Shown: piece after piece, positions 7,832-14,375 of the stretch
Numbering within the stretch: position 1 is the stretch's first letter
How the letters are laid out: every line of letters starts with the position of its first letter
DNA from: Claveliimonas sp964652805
Lineage (GTDB): Bacteria > Bacillota > Clostridia > Lachnospirales > Lachnospiraceae
Direction of reading: 5' to 3'
Assembly (NCBI GenBank): GCA_964652805.1
Contig: CAZZBJ010000018.1
Coordinates: 1 to 27,632, forward strand
Length of the DNA stretch: 27,632 bases
The notes under the pieces: generated by a model
Database searches by the model: none
What the model was told of the DNA's origin: nothing
The model's input: only the letters and a program-made list of their open reading frames with translations
Position numbers and translations under genes: made by a program

Positions 7832-8839
7832 CTATTTTTCAATATTTCCAGGTGAAATTCCCAGATGCTCATAGCTGAGACCCGTCACCACGCGGCCTCT
7901 TGGCGTCCGCTGTATGAAGCCGTTCTTCAGAAGATAGGGCTCGTATACGTCCTCGATGGTGCCTGCGTCCTCCCCGATGGAGGCTGCCAGCGTGTCAAGG
8001 CCCACAGGACCTCCCTGGAACTTCTCGATCATAGTGAGAAGGATGTTCCTGTCAATGTGGTCCAGACCGTACTTGTCCACATCCAGGAGGTCCAGCGCAT
8101 AGTCCGCCACCTCCTTTGTGATGACGCCGTCATATTTCACCTGGGCGAAATCTCTTACCCGCTTGAGAAGCCGGTTGGCAAGCCTGGGCGTCCCCCTGGA
8201 ACGTCTGGCCAGCTCCATGGCTCCCGCCTCGTCGATCTCCACACTCAGCACAGAGGCGGAGTTTATGATGATGGTCTTCAACTCCGGCACTGAGTAAAAT
8301 TCCAGGTGGTGTACCACCCCGAAGCGGTCCCGTAAGGGGGCGGTCAGCATGCCCGCCCTTGTGGTGGCCCCCACGAGGGTAAATTTGGGGAGATCCAGGC
8401 GGATGGACCTGGCTCCTGCGCCCTTGCCGATGACGATGTCGATGGCATAGTCCTCCATGGCCGGGTAGAGTACCTCCTCCACCTGCCGGTTCAGTCTGTG
8501 GATCTCATCCACAAAAAGTACATCCCCCTCCTGGAGATTGTTCAGAATGGCGGCCATCTCCCCCGGCTTCTCAATAGCCGGGCCGGAGGTGACCTTCAGG
8601 TGCACGTTCATCTCATTGGCGATGATGCCTGCCAGCGTGGTCTTTCCAAGACCCGGCGGGCCGTAAAAGAGCACGTGATCCAGCGCCTCCCCCCTGGCTT
8701 TCGCCGCCTCGATATAGATCTTCAGTGTGGCCTTTGCCTTCTCCTGGCCAATGTAATCCTTCAGATACTGGGGCCGGAGACTGTTTTCTATCTTAACATC
8801 CTCTTCCAGATTTTCTGTTGTGATCATTCTTCGTGTCAT
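7832..8839 (-). CDS. ruvB: Holliday junction branch migration ATPase RuvB
   Basis: This 335-residue protein is the AAA+ motor of RuvAB, which drives Holliday junction migration during recombinational repair. Walker A GPPGLGKT is at 60-67 and Walker B LFVDEIHRL at 108-116. The sensor region GATTRAGMLTAPLRDRFG and the C-terminal winged-helix segment ending RTPRGRVVTGLSYEHLG are all present. The length matches the family. An AGGT lies seven to eight bases before the ATG. It follows ruvA by 15 bases in the usual ruvA-ruvB order. Confidence 0.98.
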   Translation of the reverse strand: MTRRMITTENLEEDVKIENSLRPQYLKDYIGQEKAKATLKIYIEAAKARGEALDHVLFYGPPGLGKTTLAGIIANEMNVHLKVTSGPAIEKPGEMAAILNNLQEGDVLFVDEIHRLNRQVEEVLYPAMEDYAIDIVIGKGAGARSIRLDLPKFTLVGATTRAGMLTAPLRDRFGVVHHLEFYSVPELKTIIINSASVLSVEIDEAGAMELARRSRGTPRLANRLLKRVRDFAQVKYDGVITKEVADYALDLLDVDKYGLDHIDRNILLTMIEKFQGGPVGLDTLAASIGEDAGTIEDVYEPYLLKNGFIQRTPRGRVVTGLSYEHLGISPGNIEK

Positions 8840-8854
8840 GTCTTCTACCTGCTT

Positions 8855-9469
8855 TTAGAACATCATTAATTTCAGTGCTCTCTTCAGCACGTCCTCCACC
8901 TGCATATCCTCTGTGATCTCTGCCTGGCGCACTGCCTTCAGAGCCTCCGTATTTCCGTAGCCCAGAGCCACGAGAGCCTGCACCGCATCGTTCTGGATGG
9001 ATCCGGACAGGACAGCGCCGGCCCCGGCCCCGCTGTCTGCCTCCTGAGAGTGGCCCAGGGCATCCTCCAGTTTCAGCTTGTCTTTGAGCTCCAAGATCAG
9101 CTTCTCAGCCGTCTTCTTTCCGATGCCGGGCGCAGCTGAGATGGCCTTCACATCGCCTGAGAACACGGCAAAGCGCAGCTCATCCGGCGTAAGCTGAGAC
9201 AAAATGTTCAGCCCTCCCTTGGGACCGATGCCGCTGACTCCTATGACGAGCCGGAACACCTCCAGATCGTCTCTTTTGAGGAAGCCGAACAGCTGCATGC
9301 TGTCCTCCTTCACGCTGAAATAGGTGTGGATCTTCACCTGGCTGCCGACAGAAGGGAGTCTGCCTATAGAGCTGCCGGACATAAAAATACCGTACCCGAC
9401 GCCTCCGGCCTCCACCACGACCCTGTCCTCTTCCACCGCGGCAAGCTCGCCCCGTATATATGAAATCAT
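8855..9469 (-). CDS. ruvA: Holliday junction helicase subunit RuvA
   Basis: This 204-residue protein binds Holliday junctions as a tetramer and loads RuvB. The OB-fold N-terminus starts MISYIRGELAAVEEDRVVVE, and the helix-hairpin-helix motifs VSGIGPKGGLNIL (about 78-90) and APGIGKKTAEKLILEL (about 113-128) are clear. A Gly/Ala/Ser linker (about 140-158) leads to the C-terminal RuvB-binding domain with VQALVALGYGNTEALKAV. AAGGAGT precedes the ATG. It begins 16 bases after the Gx-family gene, so it is probably cotranscribed with the NusG-II and Gx genes. Confidence 0.97.
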   Translation of the reverse strand: MISYIRGELAAVEEDRVVVEAGGVGYGIFMSGSSIGRLPSVGSQVKIHTYFSVKEDSMQLFGFLKRDDLEVFRLVIGVSGIGPKGGLNILSQLTPDELRFAVFSGDVKAISAAPGIGKKTAEKLILELKDKLKLEDALGHSQEADSGAGAGAVLSGSIQNDAVQALVALGYGNTEALKAVRQAEITEDMQVEDVLKRALKLMMF

Positions 9470-9485
9470 ATCATCTAACTCCTTT

Positions 9486-9980
9486 TCATTTCAATGTAAC
9501 GCCTGTCAGCCGCCGCAGCATGGCGTCAGCGGCGATGCCGATGACAAGTCCGGTGAGCAGCCCGGCCACAAGAAGGACCGGGATATAGTAGGACACGCTG
9601 AAGGTCTGGACAACGAACATGGCCACCATGAGCTGCCCCACATTGTGCATGACGCCTCCTCCGATGCTGACTCCCAGGATGCTGAAGCCGCCGTTTCTTT
9701 TCAGAAGCGCCATGACAGTCAGGCTGAGGAGCGCGCCGGCAAGACTGTAGAGGATGCTGAACATGCTCCCGAAAATAAAACCCGCCAAGACAACTTTTGT
9801 TACAGACAAAAGATAAGCCTCTCTGAGGCTCATCTTATAAAGTGCGATCACTATGATCAGATTGGCAAGCCCCAGCTTCACTCCGGGGATCCCGATCTGA
9901 AATGGTATCAGGGACTCCACATAACTGAAGATCAGCGCCAGCGCCGTGAAGACTCCAAAACAGGCAACTCTCGTCTTCAA
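9486..9980 (-). CDS. Gx transporter family / Hpre_diP_synt_I membrane protein (EetB-like)
   Basis: This 164-residue protein with about five hydrophobic segments matches the 'Gx transporter' family (also called heptaprenyl diphosphate synthase component I). The typical PGVKLGLANLIIVIALY stretch (about 32-48) and Gly-rich GVSIGGGVMHNVGQLMVA segment are present. Family members resemble ECF-transporter S components, and as I recall a member paired with a NusG-II protein is named EetB in Listeria flavin-based extracellular electron transfer loci. The start is TTG at 9980: AGGAGG (9989-9994) is eight bases upstream, whereas the GTG at 9989 overlaps that site. The NusG-II stop codon overlaps the ribosome-binding site, so the two are tightly coupled. 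Confidence 0.8.
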   Translation of the reverse strand: MKTRVACFGVFTALALIFSYVESLIPFQIGIPGVKLGLANLIIVIALYKMSLREAYLLSVTKVVLAGFIFGSMFSILYSLAGALLSLTVMALLKRNGGFSILGVSIGGGVMHNVGQLMVAMFVVQTFSVSYYIPVLLVAGLLTGLVIGIAADAMLRRLTGVTLK

Positions 9981-9988
9981 GGGCAGCA

Positions 9989-9994
9989 CCTCCT
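9989..9994 (-). promoter_or_regulatory. Ribosome-binding site deciding a TTG start
   Basis: A perfect minus-strand AGGAGG overlaps the stop codon of the NusG-II gene and lies eight bases before TTG at 9980. It rules out the GTG at 9989, which overlaps the site itself. Confidence 0.7.
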
Positions 9995-10364
9995 AATTCG
10001 TGACGGCATCGTACTCACTCTCCTGCTTGGACTGGATCTCCACGATCACCTTATTTGGCAGGCAGATAATGCTCTCGCTGTCCGCAGACACAGCTCTCTG
10101 GTTCACGCAGAGCTGATCCGGACAGTCCGCCTCCATCATCTTGGCCTTTCCGTTCCTGATTCGGAGGATATTGGTCCCTCCGTTGATGGAGATCTCCTTG
10201 TCCTCGCTCAGAGGATAGGTGCCATCGATCACGCCGTCCACGCGGATTACAGCCACGCCGCTGCCCGCATCCTTCAGCGCCTCGTGGAGAAGCCAGGCTC
10301 CCCCGGCCACTGCCAGGATCAGTACGACCAGTATGATATCTTTTATCTTCAGATGCTTTTTCAT
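9993..10364 (-). CDS. NusG domain II-containing membrane-anchored protein (EetA-like)
   Basis: This 123-residue protein has one N-terminal membrane anchor (about residues 9-27) and an outward-facing NusG-II-type beta domain. Despite the name it is not the transcription factor NusG. The typical spacing of cysteines is seen: CPDQLC (81-86) and ICLPNKVIVEI with Cys101. Such proteins sit next to Gx-family proteins in Firmicutes; the pair is called EetA/EetB in Listeria-type electron transfer loci (from memory). A promoter at 10404-10432 lies upstream. The nearest AGGAG is about 17 bases before the ATG, farther than usual. Exact function is unproven. Confidence 0.78.
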   Translation of the reverse strand: MKKHLKIKDIILVVLILAVAGGAWLLHEALKDAGSGVAVIRVDGVIDGTYPLSEDKEISINGGTNILRIRNGKAKMMEADCPDQLCVNQRAVSADSESIICLPNKVIVEIQSKQESEYDAVTN

Positions 10365-10403
10365 GATAACTGCTTTCGTTTTCTCCTAAATACTACATCT
10401 GCT

Positions 10404-10432
10404 ATTCTACCATACCGTTTTGGGATGTGCAA
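10404..10432 (-). promoter_or_regulatory. Sigma-A-type promoter for the NusG-II / Gx / ruvAB unit
   Basis: Minus-strand TTGCAC (10427-10432) and TAGAAT (10404-10409) are separated by 17 bases, 40 bases before the NusG-II ATG. It probably drives the NusG-II, Gx, ruvA and ruvB genes together. Confidence 0.65.
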
Positions 10433-10450
10433 CCACATGTTCGGATTATA

Positions 10451-10507
10451 GAAGCTCCCTGTGTGACCGGCATTGTCTTTTCCAGTGCCTCTCACACAGG
10501 GAGCTTC
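10451..10507 (-). terminator. Long 16-base-pair hairpin between transcription units
   Basis: GAAGCTCCCTGTGTGA (10451-10466) is perfectly repeated in inverted form at 10492-10507, with a 25-base loop that can itself pair (GGCA with TGCC). It lies after the Tyr/Asn/Gln-rich membrane protein gene and before the NusG-II promoter, where a terminator is expected. Neither side has a convincing T-run (TTCTATAAT on the minus strand), so it may be a terminator of atypical form or another structured element. Confidence 0.45.
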
Positions 10508-10553
10508 CCGCATCTGCTGTTCATCAAAGTAAACCGTTCTTTTATTTCAAAAA

Positions 10554-11168
10554 TCAATATCCATATGACGGATAAGCGCTAAACAGGGCCGCTCCGAAGA
10601 CAAACGTCACGATGATGAAGAATATAATGACCACCAGATCGATGACGAGAGCCGCACGGCAGTAGTTTCTCCTGTTGATGTTGCCGTTCTTTCCAAAGGC
10701 CCACACAAAGTAGAGAATGATACCCGCACAGGGAATCATCAGGGCCAGGATGGTGAGCAGCCAGTCGCCCATGGACATGGGGCTGGTATCCATGCCGCCG
10801 TACTGCTGCGGGTTATAGCCGTTTCCGCCGTACTGCTGATTGTAATTCTGATTATAGTTTGGATTGTAGTTCTGGCTGTAATTCTGATTGTAGCTCTGGC
10901 CGTTCTGGTTATAATTCTGGCTGTAATTGTAGTTCTGGTACTGATCCTGGTACTGGGTCTGGCCGCTCTGATTATAGTACCCGCTCTGTCCCTGGCTGCC
11001 AGCGCTGTCCGTGCCGCCCGCACCGTTATAGTCTGCACTGCTGTAGCCTGCATTGGGATCTGTGTACTGCTGCTCCGACTGGCTCTGGGAGCTTCCTGCA
11101 CTGTCCCCGTTTCCGGAATATGTGTAGTTCTGTCCGTTGTCCGGCTGATTATTATAGTTATTATCCAT
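10554..11168 (-). CDS. Membrane protein with a Tyr/Asn/Gln-rich prion-like N-terminus
   Basis: This 204-residue protein has two parts. Residues 1-127 are low complexity, made mostly of Asn, Tyr, Gln, Gly and Ser. Between residues 64 and 124 the chain is almost uncharged and repeats short NYNQN/NYSQN units. Residues 136-158 and 172-198 are hydrophobic segments joined by a short basic loop (GKNGNINRRNYCR), a two-helix arrangement seen in small DUF4190-like membrane proteins. By the positive-inside rule the loop is cytoplasmic and the N-terminal tail would be outside. A strong AAGGAGG precedes the ATG, and a promoter overlaps the end of the upstream DUF2752 gene. No specific function is recognised. 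Confidence 0.85.
   Translation of the reverse strand: MDNNYNNQPDNGQNYTYSGNGDSAGSSQSQSEQQYTDPNAGYSSADYNGAGGTDSAGSQGQSGYYNQSGQTQYQDQYQNYNYSQNYNQNGQSYNQNYSQNYNPNYNQNYNQQYGGNGYNPQQYGGMDTSPMSMGDWLLTILALMIPCAGIILYFVWAFGKNGNINRRNYCRAALVIDLVVIIFFIIVTFVFGAALFSAYPSYGY
10827..10937 (-). repeat. Degenerate tandem repeat encoding NYNQN-type units
   Basis: This stretch of the low-complexity gene consists of short imperfect repeats (plus-strand pattern like TGATTGTAATTCTG / TGGCTGTAATTC) coding for residues 78-114. Such repeats are prone to length variation by slippage. No protein-independent function is evident. Confidence 0.7.
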
Positions 11169-11206
11169 TTCTTCTTCCTCCTTGAGACACTTGACAATCT
11201 ACAGGC

Positions 11207-11235
11207 ATTTTACCATAATTGTCTGTAAATGACAA
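11207..11235 (-). promoter_or_regulatory. Sigma-A-type promoter for the low-complexity membrane protein
   Basis: Minus-strand TTGTCA (11230-11235) and TAAAAT (11207-11212) are 17 bases apart. The -10 overlaps the stop codon of the DUF2752 gene. It would start a transcript about 30 bases before the ATG at 11168, uncoupling this gene from the rnf operon. Confidence 0.6.
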
Positions 11236-11665
11236 TCTTTTGAAGGAGATTATCTGAATGATATATGTAGGGCGCCCTGTCCGGGAAATATCTGTACATG
11301 GACACAGCGTAGAAGACAATCATCCCGCAGATGAGAACAGCGCCGGCCCACTTAAGCCACCTGGAAAGTTGTCTCCTGCGAAGGAGATATCTCTGCACAG
11401 CAGCGGCAGCCAGCCACAGCAGGATGGGATAGATAAAGGGCTGCAGCTCCCAGGCGACCGCAAAATGGAGGGAGAGAACCGCAAGGCCCGCCCTTGCCAG
11501 GCCGCAGGCCGGACAGGGAAAGCCAGTCAGGCATACCACCGGGCAGATGCTGCTGAACAGAATATAGAGAAACAGAAAACAGGCGATTATCGAAATAACC
11601 GCCCATTTTACATTCTTCATGTCCGCCCAGAAAAGTTTTGCGCTGGTTCTGATATATCTCATCAT
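11210..11665 (-). CDS. DUF2752 membrane protein
   Basis: This 151-residue protein shows the DUF2752 hallmark CPVVCLTGFPCPACGLARAG (41-60), four cysteines in a CxxxC...CxxC arrangement just after a first membrane segment (about 21-40). Two more hydrophobic stretches follow (about 75-92 and 107-125). The family is of unknown function. The frame is open back into rnfB, but the ATG at 11665 (or the adjacent ATG at 11662) starts six bases beyond the rnfB stop and gives a normal family length. Its ribosome-binding site is weak, so translation may depend on rnfB. The position as the last gene of the rnf operon suggests a redox or maturation role, but this is inference. Confidence 0.8.
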   Translation of the reverse strand: MMRYIRTSAKLFWADMKNVKWAVISIIACFLFLYILFSSICPVVCLTGFPCPACGLARAGLAVLSLHFAVAWELQPFIYPILLWLAAAAVQRYLLRRRQLSRWLKWAGAVLICGMIVFYAVSMYRYFPDRAPYIYHSDNLLQKIVIYRQLW

Positions 11666-11670
11666 ATTTT

Positions 11671-12462
11671 TTACAGTATCACTTTCTTCGGACACTTCTC
11701 CGCACACTTTCCGCAGTTTGTACACTTGGAGGGATCGATGTGAGCGATGTTGTCTGTCACCTTAACCGCGTCAAACTCGCAGACTCTCTCGCACATCTTA
11801 CACCCGATACAACCCACAGAGCACACAGTCATGACGTCCTTGCCCTTGTCCCTGGAGCCGCACTGCACAAGGTGCTTCTGCTCATAGGGAACAAGCTCGA
11901 TCAGATGGCGCGGGCAGACGGCAATACATTTTCCGCAGGCCCTGCAGGCGTCCTTGTCCACCACAGCCACGCCGTCCACAACATGGATGGCGTCAATGAG
12001 GCAGGCCTGCACGCAGGATCCCTCTCCCAGACAGCCGAAGATACAGGCCTTGGGGCCGCCGTTCTGCATCATGTTGATCATGACGCAGTCGTGTAATCCA
12101 TGGTAGTTGTATGTCTGCTTTGCCGCCTTGCAGGTGCCGGCGCATTTGACAAAGGCCACTTCGCGGATCTGCTCTCCGGCCTCGACGCCCATGATCTCGC
12201 CCACCTTTGCGGCCACCGGAGCGCCGCCCACAGGGCAGGCATTTACCGGAGCCTCTCCCTTGGAGATGGCCGCCGCCAGTCCGGAGCATCCCGGATAGCC
12301 GCAGCCGCCGCAGTTGTTGCCCGGCAGGACCTCCAGAATCTGCTCTTCCTTTTCGTCTACTTCTACTGCAAACTGCTTGTCTGCAAGTCCGAGGAAAATA
12401 CCGATGAACAACCCAGTACCGCCCACAATGACTGCAGCCAAGATAATTCCTGTCATACTCAT
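11671..12462 (-). CDS. rnfB: Rnf complex subunit B, polyferredoxin
   Basis: This 263-residue subunit is the cytoplasmic iron-sulfur entry point of Rnf and takes electrons from ferredoxin. After an N-terminal membrane helix (about 4-25) comes the RnfB-specific cluster motif NCGGCGYPGCSG with Cys51, 54, 59 and 76. Several further cysteine sets follow: 107/111/140/144/150/154, the ferredoxin-like 173/176/179/183, 218/221/224/228 and 247/250/253/257. It is longer and more Cys-rich than the proteobacterial protein, as in clostridial Rnf. It ends six bases before the DUF2752 gene and starts 13 bases after the rnfA stop. Confidence 0.97.
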   Translation of the reverse strand: MSMTGIILAAVIVGGTGLFIGIFLGLADKQFAVEVDEKEEQILEVLPGNNCGGCGYPGCSGLAAAISKGEAPVNACPVGGAPVAAKVGEIMGVEAGEQIREVAFVKCAGTCKAAKQTYNYHGLHDCVMINMMQNGGPKACIFGCLGEGSCVQACLIDAIHVVDGVAVVDKDACRACGKCIAVCPRHLIELVPYEQKHLVQCGSRDKGKDVMTVCSVGCIGCKMCERVCEFDAVKVTDNIAHIDPSKCTNCGKCAEKCPKKVIL

Positions 12463-12474
12463 TTTCTTTTCCTC

Positions 12475-13050
12475 CTATATCAGTCCGGAGAACCCGAAGA
12501 ATGCGATCGCCATCAGTGTGGATATGAGAAGGACGATGGGCATTCCCTTAAAGGACTCCGGAATATCGTTGTATTCCATTTTCTCTCTGATGCCGGCCAG
12601 CAGAACGATGGCGATCAGGTAGCCGACACCGGTCGCAAAGCCGTTCACAACACTCTCCAGGATGTTGTAGTCATACTGCACGTTGTTCAGGGCAACGCCC
12701 AGCACGGCACAGTTGGTCGTGATCAGGGGCAGATAAACACCCAGCGCATTGTAGAGGGAGTGGACGAACTTTTTAAGGAACATCTCCACGATCTGCACAA
12801 GCGCCGCAATGACCAGGATGAACACGATGGTGTTCAGATAGTCAAAGCCCAGCGGGTAAAGGATGAACTGGTATAAAAGGCCTGCCACCAGGGAGGCCAG
12901 TGTGATAACAAAAATAACGGCTCCGCCCATGCCGATAGCCGTCTCCGTCTTCTTGGAGACACCGAGGAAGGAACAGATACCAAGGAACTGGCTGAGCACC
13001 ACGTTGCTCACGAGCGCAGAGCCAACTGCAATTAAAATCAAATCTCCCAT
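12475..13050 (-). CDS. rnfA: Rnf complex subunit A
   Basis: This 191-residue membrane subunit has six hydrophobic segments and the RnfA pattern NVVLSQFLGICSFLGVSK (16-33). Cys26 and Cys114 (TTNCAVLG) are the positions that, together with the equivalent pair in RnfE, hold an intramembrane [2Fe-2S] cluster in solved Rnf/Nqr structures. Length is typical. It lies 11 bases after rnfE and 12 bases before rnfB. Confidence 0.97.
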   Translation of the reverse strand: MGDLILIAVGSALVSNVVLSQFLGICSFLGVSKKTETAIGMGGAVIFVITLASLVAGLLYQFILYPLGFDYLNTIVFILVIAALVQIVEMFLKKFVHSLYNALGVYLPLITTNCAVLGVALNNVQYDYNILESVVNGFATGVGYLIAIVLLAGIREKMEYNDIPESFKGMPIVLLISTLMAIAFFGFSGLI

Positions 13051-13061
13051 CGTTTTCCCTC

Positions 13062-13778
13062 CTATTCTTTATCTTTTCCGGCTGCCGAGGGGCATCCGCC
13101 GCATGTAGCGCAGTCTGCGCCGCAGCCTGACTGGATCTTGGAAGCGTCCTTGCCCTTCTTCTCCATGTTGATCTTCACCTTGTTCTGGAGAGCGGCAAGT
13201 CCTGCAAGAACAAGGAATGCGCCCGGAGCAAGGATGAAGATGGTGATGGGTGTATAGCCTGCAGTTCCGGCAGCCGAGTCAGCCAGCGGAAGGATCTGGT
13301 AGCCAAAGATCTGGCCGGCGCCCAGGATCTCACGGACGATACCGATGGCAATCAGGGCCACTGTAAATCCAAGTCCCATTCCCAATCCGTCAAAGACAGA
13401 GGGAAGCACTCTGTTCTTGGAAGCATAGCTCTCAGCGCGTCCCAGGATGATACAGTTTACAACGATCAGAGGGATGTAAATTCCAAGCGAGTCGTAGAGG
13501 GCAGGCGTGAAGCCTTCCATCATAAAGTCAACAACTGTTACAAAGGATGCCACGACCACGATAAACGCAGGCATACGGACAGAGTCCGGTATGATCTTTC
13601 GCAGCATGGAGATCAGCATGTTGGACATAACAAGCACGAATGTCGTAGAAAGCCCCATGCCGATACCGTTTGTCGCTGAGGTTGTGACGGCAAGTGTGGG
13701 ACACATGCCGAGCAACAGGACAAAAATAGGATTTTCATCTATAAGACCATTTTTCAGTCTCTCGCCACATTCATTCAT
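13062..13778 (-). CDS. rnfE: Rnf complex subunit E with Cys-rich tail
   Basis: This 238-residue membrane subunit is the structural twin of RnfA. It carries NPIFVLLLGMCPTLAVTTS (16-34) with Cys26 and NCIILG with Cys109, the presumed ligands of the shared [2Fe-2S] cluster. Six hydrophobic segments run to about residue 196. After that a cytoplasmic tail extends about 40 residues, first basic, then with Cys219, Cys223, Cys226 and Cys229 in a CxxxCxxCxxC arrangement. The proteobacterial RsxE lacks such a motif. The tail could bind a metal or an additional iron-sulfur cluster; this is inference. Confidence 0.95.
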   Translation of the reverse strand: MNECGERLKNGLIDENPIFVLLLGMCPTLAVTTSATNGIGMGLSTTFVLVMSNMLISMLRKIIPDSVRMPAFIVVVASFVTVVDFMMEGFTPALYDSLGIYIPLIVVNCIILGRAESYASKNRVLPSVFDGLGMGLGFTVALIAIGIVREILGAGQIFGYQILPLADSAAGTAGYTPITIFILAPGAFLVLAGLAALQNKVKINMEKKGKDASKIQSGCGADCATCGGCPSAAGKDKE

Positions 13779-13790
13779 CTTAACTACCTC

Positions 13791-14375
13791 CTAAAATGCA
13801 TTCTGGAAGTAACCAAGCGCTGCATTCACCGCACCTGTCACCGCCCTTGATGTAATGGTGGCGCCGCTGATGGCATCGATTGGCTCGCCTTCGCCGCCGT
13901 CTTTAGATACATAGAAATTGTCTGTCTGTACACCTACATACTGGCCGTAGAAGGACTCGTTCTGGGCGTTCATTCCAAGACCTGCGGTCTCGCTGATGGA
14001 CAGGAAGGAAATACCGCTCACCGTGCCGTCCGCTGTGATGCCCACAACAACCTGAATGTCGCCGCCGTATCCCTCGCTGTCTGTGGCAGTGATAACATAG
14101 CCAGTGTCGCCGCCGTCCACTGTGCAGACCTCGTCGATGGTGGCGTCAATGCCAAGATCATCGATCACCTGCTCCGCCACATCGGCGTCCACATCCGTCT
14201 CCTCAAAGGCGTCCTCATCTGCATCCGGGAACACAGCCTGCCAGGCCTCTCTCTTGGCGTTCTCTTCAGACTGAGCAATGGGATCCTTTGTGACCTCATA
14301 GGCCAGTCCCAGAAGAAGTCCGGAAACCAATGTAATTACTGTAAGGATAATTGTATTTTTTATGATCTTGTTCAT
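13791..14375 (-). CDS. rnfG: Rnf complex subunit G, covalent FMN carrier
   Basis: This 194-residue subunit has one N-terminal membrane helix (about 8-26) and an extracytoplasmic FMN-binding domain. The flavinylation motif DAISGAT occupies 167-173, with Thr173 the residue to which ApbE (FAD:protein FMN transferase) would attach FMN. A short acidic stretch (51-66) lies between helix and domain. Its ATG overlaps the rnfD stop codon by one base, so translation is coupled. No apbE gene is present in the window. Confidence 0.96.
   Translation of the reverse strand: MNKIIKNTIILTVITLVSGLLLGLAYEVTKDPIAQSEENAKREAWQAVFPDADEDAFEETDVDADVAEQVIDDLGIDATIDEVCTVDGGDTGYVITATDSEGYGGDIQVVVGITADGTVSGISFLSISETAGLGMNAQNESFYGQYVGVQTDNFYVSKDGGEGEPIDAISGATITSRAVTGAVNAALGYFQNAF

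Noticed and set aside
9981..9989. GTG start for the Gx-family protein
   Set aside because: The AGGAGG site overlaps this codon; TTG at 9980 has correct eight-base spacing.
9324..10451. A 375-codon plus-strand open frame antisense to ruvA, the Gx gene and the NusG-II gene
   Set aside because: It spans three clearly real minus-strand genes and their gaps, has His/Asp-rich composition typical of antisense frames in GC-rich coding DNA, and shows no family motif.
10827..10937. Regularly spaced repeats resembling a small CRISPR or tandem array
   Set aside because: Units are short, degenerate and in phase with codons for NYNQN-type residues; there are no constant repeats with unique spacers.
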